A stretch of 64,000 bases of DNA, taken from NCBI RefSeq assembly GCF_018476525.1, contig NZ_JAHCST010000015.1, positions 139,963 to 203,962 of the forward strand. Direction: 5' to 3'. A model generated the notes under the pieces. It saw only the letters and a program-made list of their open reading frames with translations, was not told the origin of the DNA and searched no databases. Source of the DNA: Acrocarpospora catenulata (GTDB lineage Bacteria; Actinomycetota; Actinomycetes; Streptosporangiales; Streptosporangiaceae). Shown one piece after another: positions 1-9,657 of this stretch (position 1 is the first letter of the stretch; the number at the start of each line of letters is the position of its first letter). Both the position numbers and the translations under genes were made by a program.

Positions 1-517
1 GCTGCCCTACCTGGCCGGCGAGCGGACCCCCATCTTCGACCCGCGGGCCCGGGGGGTCGTCGCGGGCCTCACACTGGGCCACCGGCGGGCACACCTCTAT
101 CGGGCGGCTCTCGAGGGCATCGCGTACGGCGTGCGGCACAACCTCATCGCGATGGGGAAGGCCGGGATCGACCCGAAGCGGGTGACGCCGGTCGGCGGCG
201 GCACGACCGGCGACCTGTGGACACAGATCGTCAGCGACGTCACCGGGCTGGTGCAGACGTTGCCGCGAGAGACAGTCGGAGCCTCCTACGGTGACGCGAT
301 GCTCGCCGCCGAGGCGGTCGGCGCCGCCACCGCGGCCCAGACCGCCCTGTGGAACCCGCCGACCCGGCGCATCGAACCGGACGCAACGCAGGCCGCCCGC
401 TACGACGCCCTGTTCGAGGACTACCTGGAGCTCTACACGTCGACCGCGCCGCTCGTGCACCGGCTTGCCGATCGGGTGTCGGACGAGTCGACCATGACGC
501 CGAATCAAGGCAGGTAA
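1..517 (+). CDS. FGGY-family carbohydrate kinase, C-terminal part
   Basis: C-terminal half of an FGGY sugar kinase (xylulokinase-like), which phosphorylates a pentose or polyol with ATP in the cytoplasm. The reading frame is open from base 2, so the 5' part lies outside the window. Visible family features are LPYLAGERTP near the fragment start, the GLTLGHRRAHLYRAALEG segment, and the ATP-site glycine motif VGGGTTGDLWTQIVSDVTG, followed by GDAMLAAEAVG. About 171 codons remain of a usual 480-510. It ends at TAA 515-517 and converges on the nrd genes across a strong hairpin. Substrate cannot be told from this part. Confidence 0.88.
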   Translation, partial: LPYLAGERTPIFDPRARGVVAGLTLGHRRAHLYRAALEGIAYGVRHNLIAMGKAGIDPKRVTPVGGGTTGDLWTQIVSDVTGLVQTLPRETVGASYGDAMLAAEAVGAATAAQTALWNPPTRRIEPDATQAARYDALFEDYLELYTSTAPLVHRLADRVSDESTMTPNQGR

Positions 518-569
518 TCAGGTCCAGCCCGTTGCGGGGTCTGTCGTCGTTCGTCAACCGTTGAGCTGG

Positions 570-598
570 TCCGCCCCGGACAGAACGCCCGGGGCGGA
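570..598. terminator. Bidirectional hairpin between convergent genes
   Basis: A perfect 10-bp stem, TCCGCCCCGG (570-579) with CCGGGGCGGA (589-598), closes a 9-nt loop. It sits between the sugar-kinase stop and the nrdB stop and can fold on either strand. No U-tract follows, which is usual for actinomycete terminators. Confidence 0.7.
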
Positions 599-604
599 TC
601 CCGG

Positions 605-1630
605 TCAGAAGTCGGAGTCGAAGGTGACCGATCCCGTCACGCCCACCTGGTAGGCGGAGACGCGGCGCTCGAAGAAGTTCGACAGCTCCTGCACGTCCTG
701 GAGCTCCATGAAGGCGAAGGGGTTCTTCGACCCGTACAGCGGCTCGATGCCGAGCTGGGCCAGGCGCCGGTCCGCGACGTGCTCCAGGTAGGCGCGCATC
801 TCCGCGGTCGACATGCCGGGCACGCCCTGGTCGAGCAGGTCCTCGGCGAACTGCGCCTCGCAGTCGACCGCCTCGGCCAGCATCTGGCGGCACTGCGCGG
901 CCAGCTCGTCGTCGAACAGGTCGGGCTCCTCCGTGCGTACCACGTCGACCACGTCGAAGGCGAAGGCCATGTGCATGGACTCGTCGCGGAAGACCCAGTT
1001 GGTGCCGGAGGCCAGCCCGTTGAGCAGGCCGCGGGACCGCAGGAAGTACACGTAGGCGAAGGCGCCGTAGAAGAACAGCCCCTCGATGCAGGCGGCGAAG
1101 CAGATCAGGTTGAGCAGGAACGCCCGCCGGTCCGCCCGGGTCTCCAGCCGGTTCAGGTCGCCGATGGAGTCGATCCAGCGGAAGCAGAACTCCGCCTTGC
1201 GCCGGATGGAGGGGATGTTCTCCACCGCCGCGAACGCCGCGAAGCGCTCCTGCTCGTCCGGCACGTACGTGTCGAGCAGGTTCAGGTAGAACTGCACGTG
1301 CACGGCCTCCTCGAAGAGCTGCCGCGACAGGTACAGGCGCGCTTCGGGGGCGTTGATGTGCTGGTAGAGGTTGAGCACCAGGTTGTTGGCGACGATCGTG
1401 TCGCCGGTGGCGAAGAACGCGACCAGGCGGCTGATCAGGTGCCGCTCGGCGGCGGACAGGCCGGGCAGGTCCTTGAGATCCGAGTACAGGTCCACCTCCT
1501 CCACCGTCCAGGTGTTCTTGATCGCGTCCCGGTAGCGGTCGAAGAACAGTGGATAGCGCATCGGGCGCAGCGTCAGGCTCATGCCCGGGTCGAGCAGCAT
1601 CGGCTTCTCCTCAGGGTCGGTGACGCTCAC
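605..1630 (-). CDS. nrdB: Ribonucleotide reductase class Ia, beta subunit
   Basis: Small (radical-generating) subunit of aerobic class Ia ribonucleotide reductase, 341 aa; with NrdA it makes dNDPs. The di-iron site is complete: Asp in GDTIV (about residue 77), the pair in EEAVH (about 105-109), a Glu in IEGLFF and the pair in RDESMH (about 215). The radical tyrosine is kept at the usual place, four residues after the first ligand His (HVQFY). The acidic C-terminus ends in Phe, as expected of the tail that docks into NrdA. The start chosen is GTG 1630, which overlaps the nrdA stop as GTGA, so the two are translationally coupled. An ATG eleven codons in is possible. Confidence 0.95.
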   Translation of the reverse strand: MSVTDPEEKPMLLDPGMSLTLRPMRYPLFFDRYRDAIKNTWTVEEVDLYSDLKDLPGLSAAERHLISRLVAFFATGDTIVANNLVLNLYQHINAPEARLYLSRQLFEEAVHVQFYLNLLDTYVPDEQERFAAFAAVENIPSIRRKAEFCFRWIDSIGDLNRLETRADRRAFLLNLICFAACIEGLFFYGAFAYVYFLRSRGLLNGLASGTNWVFRDESMHMAFAFDVVDVVRTEEPDLFDDELAAQCRQMLAEAVDCEAQFAEDLLDQGVPGMSTAEMRAYLEHVADRRLAQLGIEPLYGSKNPFAFMELQDVQELSNFFERRVSAYQVGVTGSVTFDSDF

Positions 1631-4032
1631 TGGCACGCCTCGCAGGACTCGGGGTTCTCCAGCAAGCAGGCGAGCGCCTCCTCCGACTTGGCCGCGGTGG
1701 CGGCCTGGATCGGCACGGTGGCCTGCTGGATTCGGGTGGCGGGCCGGGACCGCAGGTAGTAGGTGGTCTTCAGGCCCGACTTCCAGGCGTACAGGTACAT
1801 CGAGGAGAGCTTGTCGATCGTGGGGGCGCTCATGAACAGGTTGAGCGACTGGCTCTGGTCGATGTACGGCGAGCGCGCCGCGGCCATGTCGATCAACGCC
1901 CGCTGCGGCAGCTCCCACGCCGTGCGGAACAACCGCCTCATCTCCTCGGGCAGTTCCGCGAGGCCCTGCACCGAGCCCTCCGCCTGCTTGATGGCCGCCC
2001 TGATCGGTTCGGTCCACAGCCCGCGCGCCTTCAGCTCGGCCACCAGAGCGTTGTTGATCTGCAGGAACTCCCCGCTCAGGGTCTCGCGCTTGAACAGGTT
2101 GGACACCTGCGGCTCGATGCACTCGTAGCAGCCGGCGATGGAGGCGATGGTGGCGGTGGGCGCGACGGCGATCAGCAGCGAGTTGCGCAGCCCGTGGGCG
2201 GCGATCCGATCGCGCAGCGCTGCCCAGCGGTCGGCCTGGGTGCCGGGGACGCCCCACAGGTCGTGCTGGAGTTTGCCGCGCGCCGCCCAGGTCTGGTCGT
2301 AGGCGGGGTGGGCGCCGAAACGCTCGGCCAGGTCGGCGGAGGTCTCCAGCGCGGACAGGTAGATCTCCTCGGCGATCCGGGTGGACAGCTCCTTGGCCTC
2401 GGCCGAGTCGAACGGCAGGCGCAGGGCGAAGAACACGTCCTGGAGCCCCATGACGCCGAGGCCGACCGGCCGCCAGCGCGGGTTGCTCGCGGCGGCCTGC
2501 GCGGTCGGGTAGTAGTTGATGTCGATCACGCGGTCCAGGAAGGTGACCGCGGTGCGTACGGTGGCGCGCAGCCGCTCCCAGTCGAGGCCGTCGCCCGCCA
2601 CGTGGGCGGCCAGGTTGACCGAGCCGAGATTGCAGACGGCGGTCTCGGCGTCGCTGGACACCTCGATGATCTCGGTGCACAGGTTCGAGAGGTGGACCAC
2701 GTTGCCGGGTTCCGCCGCCTGGTTGCAGAGCCGGTTGGCGGCGTCCTTGAAGGTCATCCAGCCGTTGCCGGTCTGCGCCAGGGTGCGCATCATCCGGGCG
2801 TACAGGTCCCGTGCCCTGACCTGCCGGACGTGGCGACCGGCCAGTTCGGCGACCCGGTAGGCGTCGACGAACTCCGCGCCCCACAGATCGGGCAGTTCCG
2901 GCACTTCATCGGGGTCGAACAGCGACCACATGCCGTCGGCCTCGACCCGGCGCATGAACTCGTCGGGGATCCAGTTGGCCAGGTTCAGGTTGTGGGTACG
3001 GCGGGCGTCCTCGCCGGTGTTGTCCCGCAACTCCAGGAACTCCTCCACGTCCGGGTGCCACGGTTCCAGGTAGACGCAGGCCGCGCCCTTGCGCCGGCCG
3101 CCCTGGTTGACCGCCGCCACCGAGGCGTCCAGGGTGCGCAGCCACGGCACGATGCCGTTGGAGTGCCCGTTGGTGCCCCTGATCAGCGCGCCGCGCGAGC
3201 GCACCCGGCTCCAGCCGATGCCGATGCCGCCGGCGAACTTGGACAACTGCGCGATCTGGGCGTACCGCTCGTAGATGGAGCCCAGGTCGTCGCGGGGCGA
3301 GTCCACCAGGTAGCAGGAGGACATCTGGGTGTGCCGGGTGCCCGAATTGAACAGCGTGGGCGAACTCGGCAGGTAGGCCAGCGACGACATCAGCCGGTAG
3401 AAACCGATGGCCTCGGCGGGCGACTCGGCCAGCCCGCAGGCCACGCGCAGCAGCCAGTACTGCGGTGTCTCGACGACCAGCCGGGTGGACGGGTGGCGCA
3501 GCAGGTAGCGGTCGTAGACCGTACGCAGGCCGAAGTACTCGAAACGCAGATCGGCCGCGGGGTCGATCGCGTCATCCAGTTTGCGGGCGTTGGCGCGGAC
3601 GAAGTCGGCCGTCGCGTCGCCGATGAGCCCTTCCGCGTGCCCCAGGCGGATGGACTGGCTGAAGGAGGCGATGCCCTGGCCGCGCACCTCCTTGTCGATG
3701 TACCCGGACAGCAGGCGGGCGGCCAGGCGCGAGTACTGCGGCTCCTCGCTGATCATCGCGGCGGCGGTCTGGATCGACAGCCGGTCCAGCTCGGCTGTGG
3801 TCGCCCCGTCGTACAGGCCGCTGATCGTCTTGGTGGCGATCCGCAGCGGATCGACGTCGGTGAGATCGTCGGCCCAGCGCTCCACCGCCCGGACGATCTT
3901 GTTGACGTTGACGGGCTCGGTGCGGCCGTTGCGCTTGCGCACCTGCATCTGCGCTCGTCGGGGCGAGGGCTCGTCCCTTTTCCCCGACTTTGTACTGGTC
4001 AGGTCTGTCACTGTGTCCCCGGTGACCGTCAC
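1627..4032 (-). CDS. nrdA: Ribonucleotide reductase class Ia, alpha subunit
   Basis: Large catalytic subunit, 801 aa, reducing ribonucleoside diphosphates. An N-terminal ATP-cone (from about residue 28, VRKRNGRTEPV) gives dATP-type activity control. Active-site residues are in place: Cys in MSSCYLV (about 239), Asn-x-Cys-x-Glu in NLCTEI (about 453) and Cys in AVCNLGS (about 466). A C-terminal CEAC relay pair lies four residues before the end. Start is GTG 4032 with GAGGAGAG just upstream. The gene is first in the operon and lies about 140 nt behind a cobalamin riboswitch and putative NrdR boxes. This suggests that it is turned off when B12 is plentiful and a class II enzyme, not in this window, can work. 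Confidence 0.96.
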   Translation of the reverse strand: MTVTGDTVTDLTSTKSGKRDEPSPRRAQMQVRKRNGRTEPVNVNKIVRAVERWADDLTDVDPLRIATKTISGLYDGATTAELDRLSIQTAAAMISEEPQYSRLAARLLSGYIDKEVRGQGIASFSQSIRLGHAEGLIGDATADFVRANARKLDDAIDPAADLRFEYFGLRTVYDRYLLRHPSTRLVVETPQYWLLRVACGLAESPAEAIGFYRLMSSLAYLPSSPTLFNSGTRHTQMSSCYLVDSPRDDLGSIYERYAQIAQLSKFAGGIGIGWSRVRSRGALIRGTNGHSNGIVPWLRTLDASVAAVNQGGRRKGAACVYLEPWHPDVEEFLELRDNTGEDARRTHNLNLANWIPDEFMRRVEADGMWSLFDPDEVPELPDLWGAEFVDAYRVAELAGRHVRQVRARDLYARMMRTLAQTGNGWMTFKDAANRLCNQAAEPGNVVHLSNLCTEIIEVSSDAETAVCNLGSVNLAAHVAGDGLDWERLRATVRTAVTFLDRVIDINYYPTAQAAASNPRWRPVGLGVMGLQDVFFALRLPFDSAEAKELSTRIAEEIYLSALETSADLAERFGAHPAYDQTWAARGKLQHDLWGVPGTQADRWAALRDRIAAHGLRNSLLIAVAPTATIASIAGCYECIEPQVSNLFKRETLSGEFLQINNALVAELKARGLWTEPIRAAIKQAEGSVQGLAELPEEMRRLFRTAWELPQRALIDMAAARSPYIDQSQSLNLFMSAPTIDKLSSMYLYAWKSGLKTTYYLRSRPATRIQQATVPIQAATAAKSEEALACLLENPESCEACQ

Positions 4033-4169
4033 AGCTCTCTCCTCGCGAACTCGGTCATGAACCGAAAGTCACGCGGGAGGCGCCGGCAAGGACGCCGCTC
4101 AGCCCGGGCGCCGGTTGCCGTCGGCCGTCCCGCGCGGCCTCGGAGCACCGCACACAGGCACGTGTACGG

Positions 4170-4335
4170 CACAGCCGGCAGGTCTTCGGACTCGTGGGCG
4201 TGGCACTCGCTCCTACTGGCCGTCGCTTCCCAGGCACGTGGCCCAGTGCGCCTGACGGCGGTCGTTCCCACTCACCGCTGCGGGGCAGTCCCGGATTCCC
4301 ACCGGGTTCCCTCTTGCCTCAGCCGCCCTGAGTGA
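4170..4335 (-). promoter_or_regulatory. Cobalamin riboswitch upstream of nrdA
   Basis: On the minus strand the conserved aptamer core GGAACCCGGTGGGAATCCGG (complement of 4291-4310) is followed by GACTGCCCCGCAGCGG. Further on come GCCAGTAGGAGCGAGTGCCAC and the closing element CGAGTCCGAAGACC (complement of 4181-4194). These are signature blocks of the adenosylcobalamin aptamer. Its 3' end lies about 140 nt before the nrdA GTG, leaving room for an expression platform at 4033-4165. The same arrangement is known for Streptomyces nrdABS. Confidence 0.93.
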
Positions 4336-4357
4336 ACGGCCGAACCGGCTGCAGGGG

Positions 4358-4403
4358 ACACCATATATAGGGCCGAAGGAAATGTCACACCCCTATATGT
4401 CGT
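4358..4403 (-). promoter_or_regulatory. Putative NrdR boxes and nrd promoter
   Basis: ACACCATATATAGGGC (4358-4373) fits the NrdR-box consensus (acaCwATATaTwGtgt) at about 13 of 16 positions. A weaker second copy with the same TATAT core lies at 4388-4403. The two are 30 bp apart, close to the three-turn spacing typical of paired NrdR boxes. They lie just upstream of the riboswitch, where the promoter should be, and the TATATA core may double as the -10. No nrdR gene is in the window. Confidence 0.55.
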
Positions 4404-4459
4404 GCTGAGACCAGGATCACGCGAGATGTCCCCCAGCGAAGCCGGCACGGCCTCGTCTG

Positions 4460-5881
4460 TCACGTAGCAGTGCTGCCCGAGGTGACCTGTGCTGCGTCCG
4501 CGGTGTCCACCGCGGACGCGGGTGGTGCCGGGTCGAGGGTGGTGGGGAGAGCCGAGTCCTGCCGGGTGGTCCTGCGGCGTTCGAGCAGGACGTCGACCGC
4601 GAGGAAGACGCCGAGGCTGATGGCGAACAGCGGGACGAAGTACGCGATGAACAGGGTGACCACGGTGACCAGGATCAGCACGCCCGGAGAGAGCGCGCGG
4701 AGGCTGCCGCGCGGTGCCGGGCGCCCGAAGCGAGGGCCGGTGTCGTTGCGCTTGCTCGGCCTGCGTTGCCACCACATCCGGTAGCCGCGGAGGATGATGA
4801 GGATGACGCCGACCGCCAGGGCGATGAGGACGAGTTGGTTGGCGAGACCAAACAGGATGCCCATGTGGGCGTCGATCGTCCAGTCGGTCATCTTGGCCAT
4901 GAACGGCCAGTCGGCGAAGTTCACCCGGTCGACGACCGTGCCGGTGGTGCCGTCGACGGAGATGGCGTCGAACCGGGTGGGCCAGTCCCGCTTCCTTTCC
5001 CGTACGCTCCAAGCCGACCCCGCGTCCTCCGGCGGTCTGATGAAGAGGGGCACCTGAAGACCCTGGGCCGTGGCGGTGGCCATGACCCCGTCGATTCCCG
5101 CCCCGGTGGTGAACACCGCGTCGCCGCTCGCGGCGGCCGTGGCGCCGTGCTGGTGTCCGGCCCCGCTGCCGGTTCCGGCGCTCAGGCTGGTCTCCAGCGG
5201 CCGACTGTGCCAGTCCAGCAGCGAGCGGACATCGGCGATCTTCGCCCCGGCGTAGTTGGACCAGGTCAGTCCGGTGGCCGAGAGCAGGAGCAATCCGATG
5301 GCGATCCAGACGCCGGTCGTCGCGTGCCAGGACAGGTTGCGGGTCCGTCCCCGGCTGGAGGTGTCCGGCAGGAGCACGCGCCGCAGCTTTCGTTCGGTAC
5401 GGCGCCGCCCGATCCACAGCGCGAGCCCGCCGAGCACGACGATCCACATCCAGCTCGCGGCCAGTTCGCTGTAGTTCCGTCCGAACGCCCCCAGGTGCGG
5501 GGTGCGGTGGAGCTCGTCGATCCAGGCGCGTACGCCGAGCCACTGCCCGAACGTCGGCACCTGCCCGCGCACCTCCGCGGTGTACGGATTGACGAAGACC
5601 GCCATCGCGTAGTCGTCCGGCACCGTGGCGTCGCTGAAGACCACCCGTGTGGTGCTGGTCGCGTCGATGGCGGGCATCACCTCGGTGATCTCGCCGTCCG
5701 GGTGGGCCGCTCTGGCCGCGGCGACCTGCCCACTGAGCGGAAGCGCGGTCGTTCCGGCGGGAACGTGCAGCTCATGGTCGTAGACGGCCTGTTCGATCTG
5801 CGACGCGACCGTGTACAGCAGGCCGGTGGCGGCCGCGATCAGGATGAACGGCGCGATGAACACGCCCGCGTAGAAGTGCAT
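4460..5881 (-). CDS. PepSY-TM iron-regulated membrane protein (PiuB-like), N-terminus frameshifted
   Basis: PepSY-associated membrane protein of the PiuB type, about 473 aa from ATG 5881; relatives are linked to iron or siderophore use. It has four clear membrane segments: FYAGVFIAPFILIAAATGLL near the N-terminus, then about residues 145-162, 190-210 and 340-360. Further hydrophobic stretches lie near the C-terminus, with PepSY-like periplasmic stretches between. The family N-terminus continues upstream as VWTQLRPLLLR in this frame, but that frame has no start and meets TGA at 5957-5959. A good start, GTG 5960 with AGAGG upstream, is one base out of frame and reads MTTDQIPQPDTAAARR. So either a single-base frameshift occurred in the CGG-rich tract near 5915-5925, or the sequence has an error there. 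Confidence 0.85.
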   Translation of the reverse strand: MHFYAGVFIAPFILIAAATGLLYTVASQIEQAVYDHELHVPAGTTALPLSGQVAAARAAHPDGEITEVMPAIDATSTTRVVFSDATVPDDYAMAVFVNPYTAEVRGQVPTFGQWLGVRAWIDELHRTPHLGAFGRNYSELAASWMWIVVLGGLALWIGRRRTERKLRRVLLPDTSSRGRTRNLSWHATTGVWIAIGLLLLSATGLTWSNYAGAKIADVRSLLDWHSRPLETSLSAGTGSGAGHQHGATAAASGDAVFTTGAGIDGVMATATAQGLQVPLFIRPPEDAGSAWSVRERKRDWPTRFDAISVDGTTGTVVDRVNFADWPFMAKMTDWTIDAHMGILFGLANQLVLIALAVGVILIILRGYRMWWQRRPSKRNDTGPRFGRPAPRGSLRALSPGVLILVTVVTLFIAYFVPLFAISLGVFLAVDVLLERRRTTRQDSALPTTLDPAPPASAVDTADAAQVTSGSTAT

Positions 5882-6039
5882 CCGCAGCAGCAGCGGCCGC
5901 AGCTGCGTCCAGACGCCGCGCCGCCGCGGTGTCGGGCTGGGGAATTTGGTCGGTGGTCACGGGATTCCTCTCACAATCAGGTCAAGCCGGTGCCGTTGCT
6001 TGTGGCAGACGTCGCGCATGGGGGCCGTCGACAGCGCTC

Positions 6040-6520
6040 TGCGCGGGAACGAACCGGGCGCCCCCGGATCCGACCCCTTATTGATCACCACGCGCGCCCG
6101 GCGGCAGGCGGACGGAACGTGGACCGTGCATGGGGGGAAGTGGTTCGTCTCCGGCGCGGGCAGCGCCGACCTGGCCTTCGTCCTCGCGCGCACCTCTGAC
6201 GACAGGCTGGCCGACCTGCAACTCGTCCAGCGGATGGTCTTCGAGGCGCTCCTGGCCATCCGGAGCTGCCGCCCCCTGGTGTTCGACACGATCACCCGGT
6301 ACGACACCGGCGAGGACGTGTCCATGGAGATCGGCCTGGCCAAGGTCGCCGCGGCGCGGATGCTCAACCAGGTCACCGACGCGGCCATGCAGGTGTACGG
6401 CGCGGCCGGGTTCGGCCCCGACACCCCGCTGCCGCATCTGTTCCGATCCGGGCGTACCGCCAGGATCCTCGACGGCCCCGACGAACTGCACGTCTCCTCG
6501 GTGGCCCGGCGGATCCTCCG

Positions 6521-6524
<4 letters not shown>
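6040..6524 (+). pseudogene. Acyl-CoA dehydrogenase remnant with internal deletion
   Basis: Remnant of an acyl-CoA dehydrogenase. NEPGAPGSDPLLITTRARR and the following KWFVSGAG belong to the middle beta domain (FAD/substrate contact). After VLARTSDD the protein jumps directly into the C-terminal helical domain: DTGEDVSMEIGLAKVAAARM, then VYGAAGFGPDTPLPHLFR and an end in VARRILR. Roughly 100 residues expected between these parts are missing, and no N-terminal helical domain precedes the first block. The frame stays open across the joint. The TAG stop shares the bases CTAG (6521-6524) with the stop of the convergent copA remnant. It cannot make a complete active site. Confidence 0.78.
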
Positions 6525-8064
<1,540 letters not shown>

Positions 8065-8080
8065 ATCGACCTCGCGATGC

Positions 8081-8284
8081 TCAGCTCACCTGGAAACCCG
8101 CGTCGGTCACGACCTGCCGTACCGCGCTCTCGTCGAGAGCGCCATGCGCGGTCACCTCCATCCGTCCCGTGGGGAGATCCACCTCCACACCGGTCACGCC
8201 TGCGACGGCCGACACCTTCTGACTGAGGGAGGTCACGCAGTTCCCGCAGTTCATCCCGCCAACCACGAACGTTTTGACGTCCAT
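8081..8284 (-). CDS. copZ: CopZ-type copper chaperone
   Basis: Heavy-metal-associated domain protein of 67 aa, presumably carrying Cu(I) in the cytoplasm to the CopA ATPase. The metal loop is GGMNCGNCV (residues 9-17), a proper GMxCxxC. The rest follows the beta-alpha-beta-beta-alpha-beta pattern of HMA domains and ends in DAGFQVS. ATG 8284 has AGAGGA about 8 nt upstream. It is first in a two-gene unit, 16 bp before copA. Since that copA is broken, the chaperone has no functional partner here. Confidence 0.9.
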   Translation of the reverse strand: MDVKTFVVGGMNCGNCVTSLSQKVSAVAGVTGVEVDLPTGRMEVTAHGALDESAVRQVVTDAGFQVS

Positions 8285-8312
8285 ACGAGTCCTCTCACCG
8301 GAGATTTCGCCG

Positions 8313-8918
8313 CTACAAGGTACGGGCGACCGTGCCGGACGGTTCGGCCCGGCACAGAAGTCGGTTCCCGGCCGCGAGGGGTTCCCGGAGGTTGCGGCAT
8401 GAGGACGTCAATAATGGCCAAGGCGGAGGTGAGGGAACCGCCTTTCGCATGATGATGCGGGTCGTGTCGGTGGGGTGGCGGGAGACGGCCTGCCAGCCGC
8501 GGCGGTGGTAGAGGCCGAGGGCGGCGGTCGCGTTCACGTGGGTGATCAGCCACCACGGTCCGCCGCCGGAGGCCGCGAGTACCTGGTCGTGGAGCGCGAC
8601 CCCGATGCTCAGGCCGCGGAAGTCCGGCAGCACGCCCAGCTCCTTGAGGGTGAAGTCGGCTCCGCAGGGCCGCGCGGCCGTGGCGGCCAGGGCCGAACAC
8701 CGGTACCCGTAGGCGAAACCGACCACCTCGTGACCCTGGCGGGCCACCGCCAGGACGAAGCCGGGACGTGCCGAATCGGCCAGCAGCCGCGCGGCCACCG
8801 TCCGTGCCTGCGCGTACGGCTCACGCCAAGGCGGCCGGGTGAACACCTCGCCGCCCACATCGGCCACGGCGGACAGCAGCGGCACGGCCACACTGTCCGC
8901 CAGGGTCACCGAAACCAT
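8313..8918 (-). CDS. GNAT-family N-acetyltransferase
   Basis: GNAT acetyltransferase of 201 aa; substrate unknown. The acetyl-CoA loop is ELGVLPDFRGLSIGVALHD (about residues 92-110), with R/Q-x-x-G/A seen as RGLSIG. It is followed by the beta-5/alpha-4 segment THVNATAALGLYHRRGWQAV. After TTRIIMRKA the last 45 or so residues are arginine- and proline-rich and do not look like part of the fold, so the natural stop may have been lost. It lies 16 bp downstream of the superoxide dismutase gene on the same strand and may be co-transcribed with it. Confidence 0.8.
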   Translation of the reverse strand: MVSVTLADSVAVPLLSAVADVGGEVFTRPPWREPYAQARTVAARLLADSARPGFVLAVARQGHEVVGFAYGYRCSALAATAARPCGADFTLKELGVLPDFRGLSIGVALHDQVLAASGGGPWWLITHVNATAALGLYHRRGWQAVSRHPTDTTRIIMRKAVPSPPPWPLLTSSCRNLREPLAAGNRLLCRAEPSGTVARTL

Positions 8919-8934
8919 CTGGAGCCGGGCTTGG

Positions 8935-9534
8935 TCAGGCGCGGGCCGCGTCGTACCGGGCGATGACGTCCGGCCAGTTGATCAGCGACCACAGCTTCTC
9001 GACGTAGTCGGGGCGCACGTTGCGGTACTGGAGGTAGTACGCGTGCTCCCAGGCGTCGAAGACCAGCAGCGGGGTGGTGTTCATGCCGACGTTGCCGTGG
9101 TGGTCGTAGACCTGCTCGACGATCAGTCGCCGGCCGAGGGGCTCCCAGGCCAGGACACCCCACCCGGAGCCCTGCACGGTCGCGGTCGCGGTGGTGAGTT
9201 GCTTCTGGAACGCCTCGAAGGAGCCGAAGTGCTCGCTGATGGCGTCGCCGAGTTCGCCGCCGGGGCGGTCGCCGCCGTCGGGGGAGAGGTTCTGCCAGAA
9301 GATCGTGTGCAGGACGTGCCCGGACAGGTTGAACGCGAAGGTCTTCTCCAGCCCGACCAGGCCGCTGAACTCGCCCTTGTCCCGGGCCTCGGCGAGCCGG
9401 TCCATGGTGTCGTTGGCGCCCTTGACGTACGCGGCGTGGTGTTTGGCGTGGTGGAGTTCAAGGATCTCGCCGGTGATCGCGGGCTCCAGGGCGGCGTAGT
9501 CGTAGGGCATGTCCGGCAGGGTGTACGGGCTCAC
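8935..9534 (-). CDS. sodF: Iron/manganese superoxide dismutase
   Basis: Fe/Mn-type superoxide dismutase, 199 aa, full length, converting superoxide to peroxide and oxygen. Metal ligands are visible: His in [12 protein letters not shown] (about residue 28), His in [10 protein letters not shown] (about 79), and Asp and His in [13 protein letters not shown] (about 165-169). Start is GTG 9534 with AAGGAG upstream. A Nur-type operator lies directly before the ribosome site. That matches the Fe-dependent enzymes of Streptomyces, which Nur with nickel represses so that Ni-SOD takes over. Fe against Mn cannot be fixed from sequence alone, so the symbol rests partly on the operator. Confidence 0.93.
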   Translation of the reverse strand: MSPYTLPDMPYDYAALEPAITGEILELHHAKHHAAYVKGANDTMDRLAEARDKGEFSGLVGLEKTFAFNLSGHVLHTIFWQNLSPDGGDRPGGELGDAISEHFGSFEAFQKQLTTATATVQGSGWGVLAWEPLGRRLIVEQVYDHHGNVGMNTTPLLVFDAWEHAYYLQYRNVRPDYVEKLWSLINWPDVIARYDAARA

Positions 9535-9542
9535 TCGATCTC

Positions 9543-9626
9543 CTTATTGCGAACTAGTTGCAACAGCAGTATGCCCGCAAGAGTGTCTCACCCCTCCGTC
9601 TTATGGTGCGAAAGGTTCGCAATAAG
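9543..9626. repeat. 12-bp perfect inverted repeat upstream of sodF
   Basis: CTTATTGCGAAC (9543-9554) and GTTCGCAATAAG (9615-9626) are exact reverse complements 60 bp apart. The left arm overlaps the Nur box. The arms could be two weak operator copies joined by looping, or the base of a leader-RNA stem. Confidence 0.6.
9547..9563 (-). promoter_or_regulatory. Nur box upstream of sodF
   Basis: TTGCGA-N5-TTGCAA matches the Nur operator pattern tTGCaa-N5-ttGCAA in all but one base. It lies 13 bp before the sodF GTG, so bound Ni-Nur would block transcription or early elongation. Confidence 0.65.
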
Positions 9627-9657
9627 CAATTTCTGGTGATTTCGGACCGGTGCAGCC

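Noticed and set aside
2194..4335. Long plus-strand open frame (about 713 codons) opposite nrdA
   Set aside because: Shadow of nrdA and its riboswitch leader; low-complexity Gly/Val/Asp text, no family features.
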